DNA of 36,974 bases from Flavobacteriales bacterium (lineage in GTDB: Bacteria; Bacteroidota; Bacteroidia; Flavobacteriales_D; Sanyastnellaceae). The notes under the pieces are model-generated. The model saw only the letters and a program-made list of their open reading frames with translations. It was not told the DNA's origin and ran no database searches. Location of the stretch: the NCBI GenBank assembly GCA_947442505.1, contig CANEVR010000023.1, positions 1 to 36,974 on the forward strand, in the 5' to 3' direction. Of this stretch, positions 25,136 through 34,201 are shown piece by piece (position 1 is the first letter of the stretch; each line of letters starts with the position of its first letter). The position numbers and the translations under genes are program-made.

Positions 25136-26785
25136 TTATACTTGAATAACTCCAGTGCGATAAGGTGGTGTTGGTTGCCCCAGAGACGCTGCCTGTATAC
25201 CCATGCTGATCCATTTTCTGGTATCCATGGGATCGATTATGGCATCTAGCCACAATCGTGCAGCAGCGTAATACGGTGTGGTTTGCTCGTCGTATCTTGA
25301 TTTTATCTTTTGATACAACGCATCTTCTTCTTCTTTTGTAATCACTTCGCCTTTGGCCTTTTTGGCTGCAGTCTCAATTTGCAACAATACCTTAGCTGCC
25401 TGCGCTCCACCCATCACAGCAACCTGCGCTGTAGGCCAGCCCACGATCAATCGGGGGTCATAGGCTTTGCCACACATGGCGTAGTTACCAGCTCCATAAC
25501 TATTACCCGTGATGATGGTAAACTTGGGGACCACGCTATTGGCTTGCGCATTCACCATTTTAGCTCCATCTTTAATGATGCCTCCGTGCTCGGATCTTGA
25601 TCCAACCATGAATCCGGTCACATCCTGCAAAAAGATCAATGGTATATTTTTCTGGTTGCAATTCATGATAAAACGCGCGGCCTTATCCGCACTATCACTG
25701 AAAATTACACCGCCCAACTGCATGCCATCTTTCTTACTCTTGACAATCATTCGCTGATTGGCCACAATTCCTACAGCCCAACCGTCCACTCTTGCATAAG
25801 CGCATACGATGGTCTTGCCATAATCTTCTTTGAACTCCAAATACTCCCCACCGTCCACCAATGTTGCAATCATTTCCTTGACATCATACGGTTTAACCCT
25901 GTCTTCTGGCAAAACGGCATACAAGTTTTTTTGATCCAACAGAGGCGCCACTGGTGCGATACGGTCAAAGCCTGCTGTATTGATTTGCTTGCCCAATTTG
26001 GACAACATGGACTTAATCTTGTCCAATGCATCGGCATCGTCCTTGGCTTTGTAATCGGTTACCCCACTGATTTCGCAATGGGTCGTTGCCCCGCCCAAGG
26101 TTTCATTGTCTATATCCTCACCAATTGCTGCTTTGACCAAATAGGACCCTGCTAAAAAAATGGTTCCTGTCTTGTCTACAATCAGACTTTCATCGCTCAT
26201 AATGGGCAAATAGGCTCCGCCTGCTACACATGACCCCATGATGGCTGCTATTTGCAAAGTACCTTGGGCCGAGAGCTTGGCGTTGTTTCTGAAAATGCGA
26301 CCAAAGTGCTCCTTGTCTGGAAAAATCTCGTCTTGCATTGGGAGATAAACTCCTGCACTGTCCACCAAATAAACAATAGGCAAATTGTTTTCTAATGCAA
26401 TTTCTTGCGCCCTTAAATTTTTCTTTCCTGTAATCGGAAACCAAGCTCCTGCTTTAACCGTGGCGTCATTGGCCACTACCAGACATTGCTTACCAGATAC
26501 CCAACCCATCACAACTACGACCCCACCTGAGGGACAGCCTCCGTGCTCAGCGTACATGCCATCTCCAGCAAATGCTCCAATCTCGATACGATCAGCCCCT
26601 TTGTCCAATAAATAGTCAATTCTTTCACGGGCTGTCATCTTGCCCTTGGCGCGCTCTTTTTCTTGACGAGCCTTTCCTCCCCCCTCCATAATTTTGGTCA
26701 AACGTTTGTTCATGTCTGAAACCATCAAGGCCATCTTGTCTTCATTGCGGTTGCGTTCAATCACTTTTGGATCTGCCATATTCAT
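25136..26785 (-). CDS. acyl-CoA carboxylase beta (carboxyltransferase) subunit, methylcrotonyl-CoA type
   Basis: A 549-residue biotin-dependent carboxyltransferase subunit. It opens with GGGKARQEKERAKGKMTARERIDYLL, has the first crotonase-fold half with VDSAGVYLPMQDEIFPDKEHFGRIF and GSCVAGGAYLPIMSDES, and the second half with PLIFLQDVTGFMVGSRSEHGGIIKDGAKMVNA and ITGNSYGAGNYAMCGKAYDPR. The HFGRIF and GGAYLPIMSDE stretches are those of methylcrotonyl/geranyl-CoA carboxylases. The propionyl-CoA type usually has GGARIQEG instead. Leucine degradation is therefore the likeliest role, though broad acyl-CoA use is possible. The biotin-carrying alpha subunit is not in this window. Start may be 26785 or the ATG two codons later (26779). 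Confidence 0.9.
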   Translation of the reverse strand: MNMADPKVIERNRNEDKMALMVSDMNKRLTKIMEGGGKARQEKERAKGKMTARERIDYLLDKGADRIEIGAFAGDGMYAEHGGCPSGGVVVVMGWVSGKQCLVVANDATVKAGAWFPITGKKNLRAQEIALENNLPIVYLVDSAGVYLPMQDEIFPDKEHFGRIFRNNAKLSAQGTLQIAAIMGSCVAGGAYLPIMSDESLIVDKTGTIFLAGSYLVKAAIGEDIDNETLGGATTHCEISGVTDYKAKDDADALDKIKSMLSKLGKQINTAGFDRIAPVAPLLDQKNLYAVLPEDRVKPYDVKEMIATLVDGGEYLEFKEDYGKTIVCAYARVDGWAVGIVANQRMIVKSKKDGMQLGGVIFSDSADKAARFIMNCNQKNIPLIFLQDVTGFMVGSRSEHGGIIKDGAKMVNAQANSVVPKFTIITGNSYGAGNYAMCGKAYDPRLIVGWPTAQVAVMGGAQAAKVLLQIETAAKKAKGEVITKEEEDALYQKIKSRYDEQTTPYYAAARLWLDAIIDPMDTRKWISMGIQAASLGQPTPPYRTGVIQV

Positions 26786-26802
26786 TGGAATTATACCGCG
26801 AA

Positions 26803-26835
26803 TTTAAGGCAGTACCCCGCATTCCCTTATTTTTG
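26803..26835 (+). promoter_or_regulatory. Promoter of the BtuF-like gene
   Basis: TTTA (26803-26806), a 21-base spacer and an exact TATTTTTG (26828-26835) fit the Bacteroidota promoter pattern. Five bases separate it from the ATG at 26841, again predicting a nearly leaderless mRNA. An in-frame GTG at 26835 falls inside the element and is unlikely to be the start. Confidence 0.5.
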
Positions 26836-26840
26836 TGCGC

Positions 26841-27830
26841 ATGAAATATTGGGTGTTCATCTTTTATATTGGAATGTTGTGGTCGTGTAAACCCAAAAGT
26901 TCAACCTCTGAAGACATCATTCAACCCCAATACGCCAAACTTTTTTACTTCAGCACGCAGTTCGGTGACACAACGTTGCACATCATTCAGGGGGGAGATA
27001 CCATTGCTGTAAAGAAAAAAAACGGTCACCAATTTCACCTCTTGAGCACCACACAAGTGGGATACTTTGATTTATTGGGAAACACCTCGGATATCAAGGG
27101 CGTGGTTTATCCCGAGGAAATCACCTACCCTTCACTTAAGGCAAGATGGCAACAAGGTCAATTGATTCAGCTCAATCCTGGTCATGGTGAAATAGACCAA
27201 GAATTGCTTTGGAGCCAAACTGCAGATTACGTGCTATACAGTCCTTTTGATCCTTTGGATTTTGCATTGCCAACATCAACTGAGAAAATTCCTTTCTTGG
27301 ACTACGCAGAAGAACATCCCCTGGGAAGATTGGAATGGATTAAGGTCATTGGTTTTTTGAGCTCGCGCGCTGTACCGGCCGAGAAAATTTTCAAAGAAAA
27401 AGCCCAACAATACGCTTCAGAAATTTGTAAAATAGAACAACCCCAAAAAGTAGTAATCGGCAGTTGGGATGGCGAGTATTTTTACATCAATAGTCAAAAA
27501 TCCACAATCAATCAAACCTTACTGGATGCAGGACACCAGACACTATCACCTGAAAAACAAGGCAACGTACAATGGGACAAAGAAATGCTTTGGTCAAAAC
27601 TTTCAGAAATTGATCATTTGATATGGATTTCCACCACCCAGCAGAAACCCCAACTGGAAAAGGAAATGCTGCAACCCGAATCATGGCAAAAAAAATGGGG
27701 AGTGACTCCCCATTTTATCCTCATCGATACCTGTGCCTATTTCCAGCAAGCCATTGTTGCTCCGGAAAAACTATTGCAAGATTTAAAGCATCTAAATGAT
27801 GCGCAAATTAAAACGTTCGTAACCAACTGA
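26841..27830 (+). CDS. BtuF/FecB-like periplasmic binding lipoprotein of an ABC uptake system
   Basis: A 329-residue lipoprotein (leader ending LWSC, Cys16). The two-lobed type III binding fold is suggested by STTQVGYFDLLG, IKGVVYPEEI, GEIDQELLWSQTADYVLYSPFDP and PFLDYAEEHPLGRLEWIKVIGFL, the last being a close match to the EhhPLgraEWikf segment of BtuF/FecB-type proteins from Bacteroidota. These bind cobalamin, haem or ferric siderophores for an ABC importer. The permease and ATPase are not in the window. The nearby B12-dependent mutase makes cobalamin an attractive ligand, but that is inference. It is divergent from the carboxylase gene and its 3' end overlaps the convergent outer-membrane protein gene by 23 bases. 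Confidence 0.78.
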   Translation: MKYWVFIFYIGMLWSCKPKSSTSEDIIQPQYAKLFYFSTQFGDTTLHIIQGGDTIAVKKKNGHQFHLLSTTQVGYFDLLGNTSDIKGVVYPEEITYPSLKARWQQGQLIQLNPGHGEIDQELLWSQTADYVLYSPFDPLDFALPTSTEKIPFLDYAEEHPLGRLEWIKVIGFLSSRAVPAEKIFKEKAQQYASEICKIEQPQKVVIGSWDGEYFYINSQKSTINQTLLDAGHQTLSPEKQGNVQWDKEMLWSKLSEIDHLIWISTTQQKPQLEKEMLQPESWQKKWGVTPHFILIDTCAYFQQAIVAPEKLLQDLKHLNDAQIKTFVTN

Positions 27831-28782
27831 CCATTGGGAATCCAAATTGAACGTCTTCCACATTGGTGTAGTTCAAGTAGAATTGAAAAGCCCTGTTCTT
27901 CGTCTCCATCACACGAATACCTGGCATAAACATGTAAAAAGCTCTTTCAGTATTCTTTTCCACCTTGAAACGATTAACATTAACGACATTCCAATTGGCA
28001 TCATAAGTGTATTCCTCTTCGTAGCTATTTCTTTTACTGTATAAATATCCAATCATGCTGTCAAAGATGAAACTAGCGGATTTGCTGATTCTCCATGAAC
28101 CCGCAACAGAACCCAAGAAGCCGTTGGCCTTGACATTGGTTTGATACAAGTCTGCCTTCATACCATTGTGCCAATGCACATATCCGCCTGAAAGGGTAAT
28201 ATTGTTTTCTCTATTTCCTTTAGTAATGGAGAGGAAATTCAAACTGAAAAGCCCTTTGAATTCATTGAAAAAACTGAGATTGCCGTTCAAAGAACCCAAA
28301 GCCAGATTGATATCCGGTCTTTTGGTTGCAAAGGATTTCTTTACGGTGAACAGGAATGGTGCACCTATCCATGTTGTCATGATGCCCACATTCACCGAGT
28401 TTGAAACAGCAACGTGAAACTCTGGTCCAAAAAGGTGGATCATATAATAATTCTCCCCTTTTTTGATGGGTAGTCCATTGGTGGTTAAAAAATAACGTGT
28501 AGAAAACGTGCTATTGTCCCACACTTCCCCATCGACAACCACTGCATGTGATTTGTCATTCTTGGTAATGGAAACAACATCGGTCTTACTTACATATATT
28601 TTCCCAAGAGACTTGGTTTGAATCAACATCTCACGTCCATCGTCTTGAACAATGACGCCCACATATTCATTTCCATTGCCCAACTTAATAATATACTCCG
28701 TTGTATCTCCGGGTGATACTTGCGCTTGCCCAAGAAAGGCGACCATCATTAAGAAGGCCGTTAGAATGATTCGAATTTTCAT
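27808..28782 (-). CDS. putative outer-membrane beta-barrel protein with N-terminal small beta domain
   Basis: A 324-residue exported protein: signal peptide residues 1-20 (ending FLGQAQ). Residues about 28-75 (YIIKLGNGNEYVGVIVQDD, then SLGKIYVSKTDVVSITK) form the small SH3-like beta unit often seen ahead of Bacteroidota outer-membrane barrels. The remainder has alternating strands (LFSLNFLSITKGN, ITLSGGYVHWHN, FLGSVAGSWRISKSASFIFDSMIGYLY, RAFQFYLNYTNV) and ends in the aromatic WLRTF. No function is recognisable. It starts 17 bases after the aminotransferase stop and is probably co-transcribed with it and the mutase. Confidence 0.7.
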   Translation of the reverse strand: MKIRIILTAFLMMVAFLGQAQVSPGDTTEYIIKLGNGNEYVGVIVQDDGREMLIQTKSLGKIYVSKTDVVSITKNDKSHAVVVDGEVWDNSTFSTRYFLTTNGLPIKKGENYYMIHLFGPEFHVAVSNSVNVGIMTTWIGAPFLFTVKKSFATKRPDINLALGSLNGNLSFFNEFKGLFSLNFLSITKGNRENNITLSGGYVHWHNGMKADLYQTNVKANGFLGSVAGSWRISKSASFIFDSMIGYLYSKRNSYEEEYTYDANWNVVNVNRFKVEKNTERAFYMFMPGIRVMETKNRAFQFYLNYTNVEDVQFGFPMVSWLRTF

Positions 28783-28799
28783 TTTATATATTTTTATTT

Positions 28800-29993
28800 T
28801 TAAATACCTGGATACTGCGTAAGTGCTTCCCTAAGGCATTCTACCGCATTTTTTAAATCTTCGACGTTTAACACATAGGCCAAGCGAACTTGATTTTTTC
28901 CGCTACCCGGAGTAGCGTAAAAGCCTGTTGCTGGGGCCATCATCACGGTTTGTCCATTGTGTTCAAACTTCTCCAACATCCACTGACAGAAATTGTCAGA
29001 ATCATCAATGGGCAATTCTGCAATACAATAAAATGCGCCTTGCGGTTTTGGACAACGCACACCGGGAATCGCATTTAGCCCATCCACCAAGGTGTCTCTT
29101 CTTTTGACATACTCTTCTACTACCCCATCAAAATAAGATTGCGGTGTAGCCAAAGCAGCCATGGAAGCCCATTGACCAAATGTAGGAGGCGACAAACGCG
29201 CCTGACCAAACTTCAGCGCTGCTGACATCAATTCTGCATTGCGACTAATCATAGCGCCTATACGAGCACCACACATCGAGTAACGTTTGCTCACGCTGTC
29301 AATCATGATGGCGTGGTTTTCCAATCCTTCCAAATTCATCACACTGAAAGGAACTGCGCCTTCATACATGAATTCACGATATACCTCATCTGAATACAAA
29401 AACAAGTTGTATTTCAAAACCAAATCACGCAATTGTTCCAATTCGCTTTTCGAATACAAATAACCGGTTGGGTTACCTGGATTGCAAATCAAAATCCCTT
29501 TTGTCTTGTCTGTGATCTTCTTTTCGAATTCAGAAATAGCAGGCAATGCAAATCCATTGTCAATCACAGCTGTCACTGGAACAACTGTTGCGCCGGCCAT
29601 CACTGCAAAACCGTTGTAATTGGCATAAAACGGTTCTGGAATAATGACTTCATCGCCTGGATTCAAAGTAGACATAAAGGCAAATACCAATGCCTCAGAG
29701 CCTCCCGTTGTGACCATGATATTGGCAACATCCAAATGAATGTCTTTTGATGCATAATATCCTTTTAATCCTTCACGGTAATTCAACATCCCCTCTGAAT
29801 TTGAATACTCAATGACTCGAGCATCTTGGGCTTTCATCGCCGCTCTCACCACTTCGGGTGTTTCAATATCGGGCTGACCAATGTTCAGGTGATAAACCTT
29901 GGTGCCTCTTTTCTTGGCCGCTTCTGAAAAGGGAACCAACTTTCTAATCGGTGATGCTGGCATGGATCCAGCTTTTGAACTCAAACTTGGCAT
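28800..29993 (-). CDS. class I/II pyridoxal-phosphate aminotransferase (aspartate aminotransferase family)
   Basis: A 397-residue PLP enzyme of fold type I. Substrate-side motif LNIGQPDIETP (36-46), cofactor-binding TTGGSEAL (95-102), ICNPGNPTGYLYS (169-181) with the conserved Asn, YSDEVYREFMY (200-210) with the PLP pyridine-binding Asp, Schiff-base Lys236 in DSVSKRYSMCGARIG, and the C-terminal arginine in VRLAYVL. The family transfers amino groups between aspartate or aromatic/branched amino acids and 2-oxoglutarate; the exact substrate is not clear. It lies 32 bases downstream of the mutase gene in the same orientation, which fits amino-acid degradation feeding the acyl-CoA pathway. Confidence 0.9.
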   Translation of the reverse strand: MPSLSSKAGSMPASPIRKLVPFSEAAKKRGTKVYHLNIGQPDIETPEVVRAAMKAQDARVIEYSNSEGMLNYREGLKGYYASKDIHLDVANIMVTTGGSEALVFAFMSTLNPGDEVIIPEPFYANYNGFAVMAGATVVPVTAVIDNGFALPAISEFEKKITDKTKGILICNPGNPTGYLYSKSELEQLRDLVLKYNLFLYSDEVYREFMYEGAVPFSVMNLEGLENHAIMIDSVSKRYSMCGARIGAMISRNAELMSAALKFGQARLSPPTFGQWASMAALATPQSYFDGVVEEYVKRRDTLVDGLNAIPGVRCPKPQGAFYCIAELPIDDSDNFCQWMLEKFEHNGQTVMMAPATGFYATPGSGKNQVRLAYVLNVEDLKNAVECLREALTQYPGI

Positions 29994-30025
29994 TGTTATC
30001 TTTTTTTACAATATTACTTTACTTT

Positions 30026-32929
30026 TTATGCTTTCATACCCTCAATGAGGATTTCTAAAATTTCTGATGCCGCCAAAGGTATCTTGGTTCCAGGTCCAAA
30101 AATCCCCACACAACCTGCGTTGTACAAAAAGTCAAAATCCTGTTCTGGGATTACACCTCCGGCCACCACCAATATATCTGACCTACCCTGGCTTTTCAAA
30201 ATATCAATCAACGCAGGCACCAAGGTCTTGTGACCTGCGGCCAAAGATGATGCTCCCACGATGTGCACATCATTTTCAATGGCCTGTTTGGCCACTTCCT
30301 CGGGTGTTTGAAACAATGGTCCCATGTCCACATCAAAGCCCATATCCGCAAAAGATGTTGCAATTACTTTTGCGCCTCTATCATGTCCGTCTTGTCCCAT
30401 TTTGGCCACCAAAATACGTGGCCTTCTTCCGGCCAATTGGGCAAAATCATGGGCCATTTTTAGCGCCTTTTGAAATGCTGGATCTTGTGATGACTCTGAT
30501 GAATACACGCCGCTTATGCTTTTAACCGATGCCTGGTGTCGGCCATATACCTTTTCCAGTGCATCTGAAATTTCGCCCAAGGTAGCCCTATTGCGCGCCG
30601 CATCAATGGCCAATGCCAATAAATTTCCGTCTCCACTCTGTGCACTTTGCTCCAAATTAGACAAGCTTGAAGTCACTGCTGCATTGTCACGGTTAGACTT
30701 AATGCGATTGATTTTCTCCATCTGCTCCAAGCGGACAGCTTGATTGTCCACCTCTAAGATTTCCATTTTGGTATCTTCTTCTACAGTAAACAAATTGACG
30801 CCAATAATTTTTTCTTTTCCACTGTCAATTTTGGCTTGTCTTCTCGCTGCAGCTTCCTCAATTCTTAGTTTCGGAATGCCGGCCTCAATGGCCTTGGTCA
30901 TGCCTCCTTCTTTTTCCACCTCTTCAATCAACGCCCAAGCGGCGTCCATCATTTCTTGCGTTCTGTTCTCCATCCAAACGGAACCTGCCCAGGGATCAAT
31001 CAGTTGACAAACGGCAGTTTCCTTTTGAATATACAATTGGGTATTGCGAGCAATCCGTGCAGAGAAATCAGTCGGCAGCGCGATGGCCTCATCCAGCGCA
31101 TTGGTATGTAAACTTTGTGTCCCTCCCAATACAGCAGCCATGGCTTCAATGCAGGTTCTGGCTACATTGTTAAATGGATCCTGCTTGGTCAAACTCCACC
31201 CACTGGTTTGACAATGCGTGCGCAATGCCATTGACTTGGCATTTTGTGGATTGAATTGCTGAATCAACTTGGCCCAAATTAAACGTGCAGCGCGCATCTT
31301 GGCAATTTCTGATAAATGATCCATACCAATGGCCCAGAAGAAAGAAAGTCTCGGGGCAAAATCATCAATCTTCATTCCTGCAGCTATCCCGGCTCTGACA
31401 TATTCCAATCCGTCGGCCAAAGTATAAGCCAACTCAATTTCCAAAGTAGCCCCTGCCTCTTGCATGTGATAGCCTGAAATGGAAATGGGATTGAACTTGG
31501 GCATGTGTTGACTGGTATACGAAAAAATATCACTAACAATGCGCATGCTCTGCGAAGGCGGATAGATGTAGGTATTGCGCACCATGAATTCTTTTAGAAT
31601 ATCATTCTGAATGGTCCCGCTTAACAAATCTGGACTTACCCCTTGTTCTTCTGCAGCTACAATATAAAAAGCCATGATGGGCAATACCGCTCCATTCATG
31701 GTCATGGATACCGACATCTGATCCAAAGGAATTTGATCAAACAACACTTTCATGTCTTCGACACTATCAATGGCCACTCCCGCCTTTCCAACATCGCCCG
31801 TCACGCGCGGATGATCACTATCATATCCACGATGGGTGGCCAAATCAAATGCGACACTTAATCCCTTTTGACCCGCCGCCAAATTTCTTCTATAAAAAGC
31901 ATTGGACGCCGCTGCGGTGCTGAAACCCGCATACTGGCGAATGGTCCAAGGACGTATCGTATACATCGATGCATATGGACCACCTTTGAATGGAGCTATG
32001 CCTGGACCATATTGTTCCAATGGATGAAGTGTTTTTTCGGAACTTGGAACATTTACCCCGCAGTACAACAAAATATTATGGGTCAAAGTCTCAATGGCAT
32101 AAGATCCCGCACCAAAGTCCTTAAGTTCATTCAAACGCGACTCTTCGCGGAGAAGATGCAAAATATTTCTGGACCAACGAGCAGCCTCTATATTGTCTTC
32201 ATGAAGAATGTCTTTTAACACAACCACATTGGCCCCTCCTAATACTGCGCTTAACGCTTGGGTTGACAAGCGAAGCAAATCGGTATACACCTCCTCATCC
32301 TCAACCCCTTGACACATGGCCACCAACTGGAAAGGATTATTTCGAAATTCCATCATGGCGCGTATGGCACGTAAAACAGACAAGTCAAAGAAATAACTAC
32401 CCGTCAAATGATAAACCACTTGACATATTTCTGATTCTAGCGATGCATGTGTTTTGAGGTTGGCCAAAACATCATCAGTTTTCTCACCTTTGATTACCCA
32501 TACTTGTTCCGATGGTTTGTAGATGGCGGCATGAAATTCACCCTGAGGCCAACCCTTAGAAAGATACCATTCCTTCAAGGACAACAACGTTTGCTCATTA
32601 GGCACCTGAAATGAAACGATGTTTCCCAAAACATCTTCCATGCCTGATAAATCATTGTTGTCATTTTTAACAAATAGACACTCGGCTCCGCCCATCAAGG
32701 CATTCATCACCCCATCATGGGAGGTTGAATCCACCCATGCGCCAATGGCAAAATGATTGGGAAAAGTGCTCAATGCAGTCACGCGATTGCTTGGAGCATA
32801 TGGAGAAAGCGGAAAAGCGGAAACAGGAGATGCTTGCATGGGATCGATGGTTTGTTGACCCAATTCCTTTTGCATTCCTTTCATCCATTGCTCCAGGCTC
32901 CAAGGTGAAAAAGTGTTTATTTCTAACAT
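30026..32929 (-). CDS. mutB: single-chain methylmalonyl-CoA mutase: shortened MutA-like module fused to complete MutB
   Basis: The ATG at 32929 gives 967 residues; positions here count from an in-frame ATG at 32968 (13 residues longer), which I reject because it lies in the divergent promoter region. Residues about 14-305 resemble the small subunit Mut[42 protein letters not shown] (231-250), [17 protein letters not shown] (263-279), [12 protein letters not shown]. Residues about 315-980 are a full Mut[23 protein letters not shown] (331-352), [43 protein letters not shown] (496-508), [17 protein letters not shown], then the B12 domain with the lower-ligand motif DGHDRG (860-865, His862) and VGASSL. 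Only one cobalamin site exists. It converts methylmalonyl-CoA and succinyl-CoA. Usual subunits are about 450-640 plus 715 residues, so the MutA part is much reduced. Confidence 0.9.
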   Translation of the reverse strand: MLEINTFSPWSLEQWMKGMQKELGQQTIDPMQASPVSAFPLSPYAPSNRVTALSTFPNHFAIGAWVDSTSHDGVMNALMGGAECLFVKNDNNDLSGMEDVLGNIVSFQVPNEQTLLSLKEWYLSKGWPQGEFHAAIYKPSEQVWVIKGEKTDDVLANLKTHASLESEICQVVYHLTGSYFFDLSVLRAIRAMMEFRNNPFQLVAMCQGVEDEEVYTDLLRLSTQALSAVLGGANVVVLKDILHEDNIEAARWSRNILHLLREESRLNELKDFGAGSYAIETLTHNILLYCGVNVPSSEKTLHPLEQYGPGIAPFKGGPYASMYTIRPWTIRQYAGFSTAAASNAFYRRNLAAGQKGLSVAFDLATHRGYDSDHPRVTGDVGKAGVAIDSVEDMKVLFDQIPLDQMSVSMTMNGAVLPIMAFYIVAAEEQGVSPDLLSGTIQNDILKEFMVRNTYIYPPSQSMRIVSDIFSYTSQHMPKFNPISISGYHMQEAGATLEIELAYTLADGLEYVRAGIAAGMKIDDFAPRLSFFWAIGMDHLSEIAKMRAARLIWAKLIQQFNPQNAKSMALRTHCQTSGWSLTKQDPFNNVARTCIEAMAAVLGGTQSLHTNALDEAIALPTDFSARIARNTQLYIQKETAVCQLIDPWAGSVWMENRTQEMMDAAWALIEEVEKEGGMTKAIEAGIPKLRIEEAAARRQAKIDSGKEKIIGVNLFTVEEDTKMEILEVDNQAVRLEQMEKINRIKSNRDNAAVTSSLSNLEQSAQSGDGNLLALAIDAARNRATLGEISDALEKVYGRHQASVKSISGVYSSESSQDPAFQKALKMAHDFAQLAGRRPRILVAKMGQDGHDRGAKVIATSFADMGFDVDMGPLFQTPEEVAKQAIENDVHIVGASSLAAGHKTLVPALIDILKSQGRSDILVVAGGVIPEQDFDFLYNAGCVGIFGPGTKIPLAASEILEILIEGMKA

Positions 32930-32989
32930 GTGAAAGACTTTGCGCAAATATGCATCAATCAACGCCATCTTCCTTCGTTAATTTGCACA
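32930..32989. promoter_or_regulatory. Divergent promoter region between mutase and MFS genes
   Basis: Only 60 bases separate the two ATGs. A minus-strand CATATTTG (32945-32952), one base off TAnnTTTG, lies 15 bases before the mutase ATG. A plus-strand TTAATTTG (32978-32985), also one base off, lies four bases before the MFS ATG. The -33 zone of each would fall on the -7 zone of the other, so the promoters should compete. Confidence 0.4.
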
Positions 32990-34201
32990 ATGAAATTAGG
33001 AAACAACGCCATCATTTTCATCTTTATCACTTTGCTGATTGATGTGATTGGATTGGGAATCATCATCCCCATTCTACCCGCATTGATGACGGAGTTGACC
33101 GGTGAAAGTGTTGCTGAGGCATCCGCTGAAGGCGGGTGGCTGATGTTTGCTTATGCCATAATGACCTTTCTATTCTCCCCTATCCTGGGGAACTTGAGTG
33201 ACCGCTACGGCCGACGCCCCATAATTTTGTTTTCATTGTTGGGCTTGGGAATTGATTATTTATTCATGGCTTACGCACCAACATTGACCTGGTTATTCGT
33301 TGGCCGCATTGTTTCGGGAATCATGGGCGCAAGTTTCACCACGGCGTCCGCTTACATCGCAGATATCAGCACACCTGAAAAAAGAGCACAGAATTTCGGG
33401 TTGGTCGGCGCCGCCTTTGGTTTGGGCTTCATCATTGGACCTGTGATAGGCGGTCTCCTTGGCGGATTTGGATCTCGTATCCCTTTCTTTGCCGCTGCAG
33501 CTCTGTCACTCATCAATTTCATCTACGGCGTTTTTGTTCTTCCAGAATCATTGAGCGAGGAAAACAGACGACCTTTTGATTGGCGGCGAGCCAATCCCTT
33601 TGGCGCACTGAAAACCATTCGCAAACACAAAGAGGTGGCAGGAATTGTTTTGTCCCTTTTCTTCTTGTATTGGGCATCCTTCAGCGTTCAAGGCACGTGG
33701 TCTTATTATACAAAGTATCTTTTCAATTGGTCTGAAAGCGAGATTGGCTATTCCTTAGCCGCAGTGGGCTTTATGGCAGCTCTGGTGCAGGGATATTTAA
33801 TCCGAAAAATCAATCCAAAATTGGGCAATAAGAAAAGCATAGTCCTGGGAATCTTGCTCTATACTTCGGGACTAATTCTATTCTCTCTGGCCAATGAAGG
33901 TTGGATGATGTACGCCATTTTAATTCCTTATTGCTTGGGCGGGATCACCATTCCTGCCATGCAAAGTGAAATGGCCAAATACGTTCCGGCCAATGAGCAA
34001 GGTGAGCTTCAAGGCGCTCTGACAGCTGTCAACAGCATCACCGCCATCATCGGACCCGTTTCCATGACCACCATATTTGCCTACTTCGCCAGTACTTCTG
34101 CACCATTCTATTTTCCCGGTGCGGCATTTTTTGCTGGCGCGATTCTCTGTGCCATCAGCGCATGGATTGCTTTTGTATCATTCAAAAAACAAGGATCATG
34201 A
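32990..34201 (+). CDS. MFS drug exporter, TCR/Tet family
   Basis: A 403-residue, 12-helix major facilitator transporter. It starts IIFIFITLLIDVIGLGIIIP, the characteristic helix 1 of TetA-like exporters with the conserved Asp. Motif A GNLSDRYGRRP lies in the helix 2-3 loop, GRIVSGIMGAS in helix 4, and motif C-like GAAFGLGFIIGPVIGGLLGG in helix 5, the antiporter signature. Members exchange protons for tetracyclines or other hydrophobic compounds; chromosomal copies in Bacteroidota are mostly uncharacterised and should not be read as tetracycline resistance. The frame extends upstream to 32930, but the ATG at 32990 starts the first helix cleanly. It overlaps the HAD gene by 4 bases. Confidence 0.9.
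   Translation: MKLGNNAIIFIFITLLIDVIGLGIIIPILPALMTELTGESVAEASAEGGWLMFAYAIMTFLFSPILGNLSDRYGRRPIILFSLLGLGIDYLFMAYAPTLTWLFVGRIVSGIMGASFTTASAYIADISTPEKRAQNFGLVGAAFGLGFIIGPVIGGLLGGFGSRIPFFAAAALSLINFIYGVFVLPESLSEENRRPFDWRRANPFGALKTIRKHKEVAGIVLSLFFLYWASFSVQGTWSYYTKYLFNWSESEIGYSLAAVGFMAALVQGYLIRKINPKLGNKKSIVLGILLYTSGLILFSLANEGWMMYAILIPYCLGGITIPAMQSEMAKYVPANEQGELQGALTAVNSITAIIGPVSMTTIFAYFASTSAPFYFPGAAFFAGAILCAISAWIAFVSFKKQGS

Noticed and set aside
30026-32929. IcmF-type fused isobutyryl-CoA mutase
   Set aside because: IcmF has an N-terminal B12 domain and a central GTPase; here the B12 motif DGHDRG is at the C-terminus and no Walker motifs are present.
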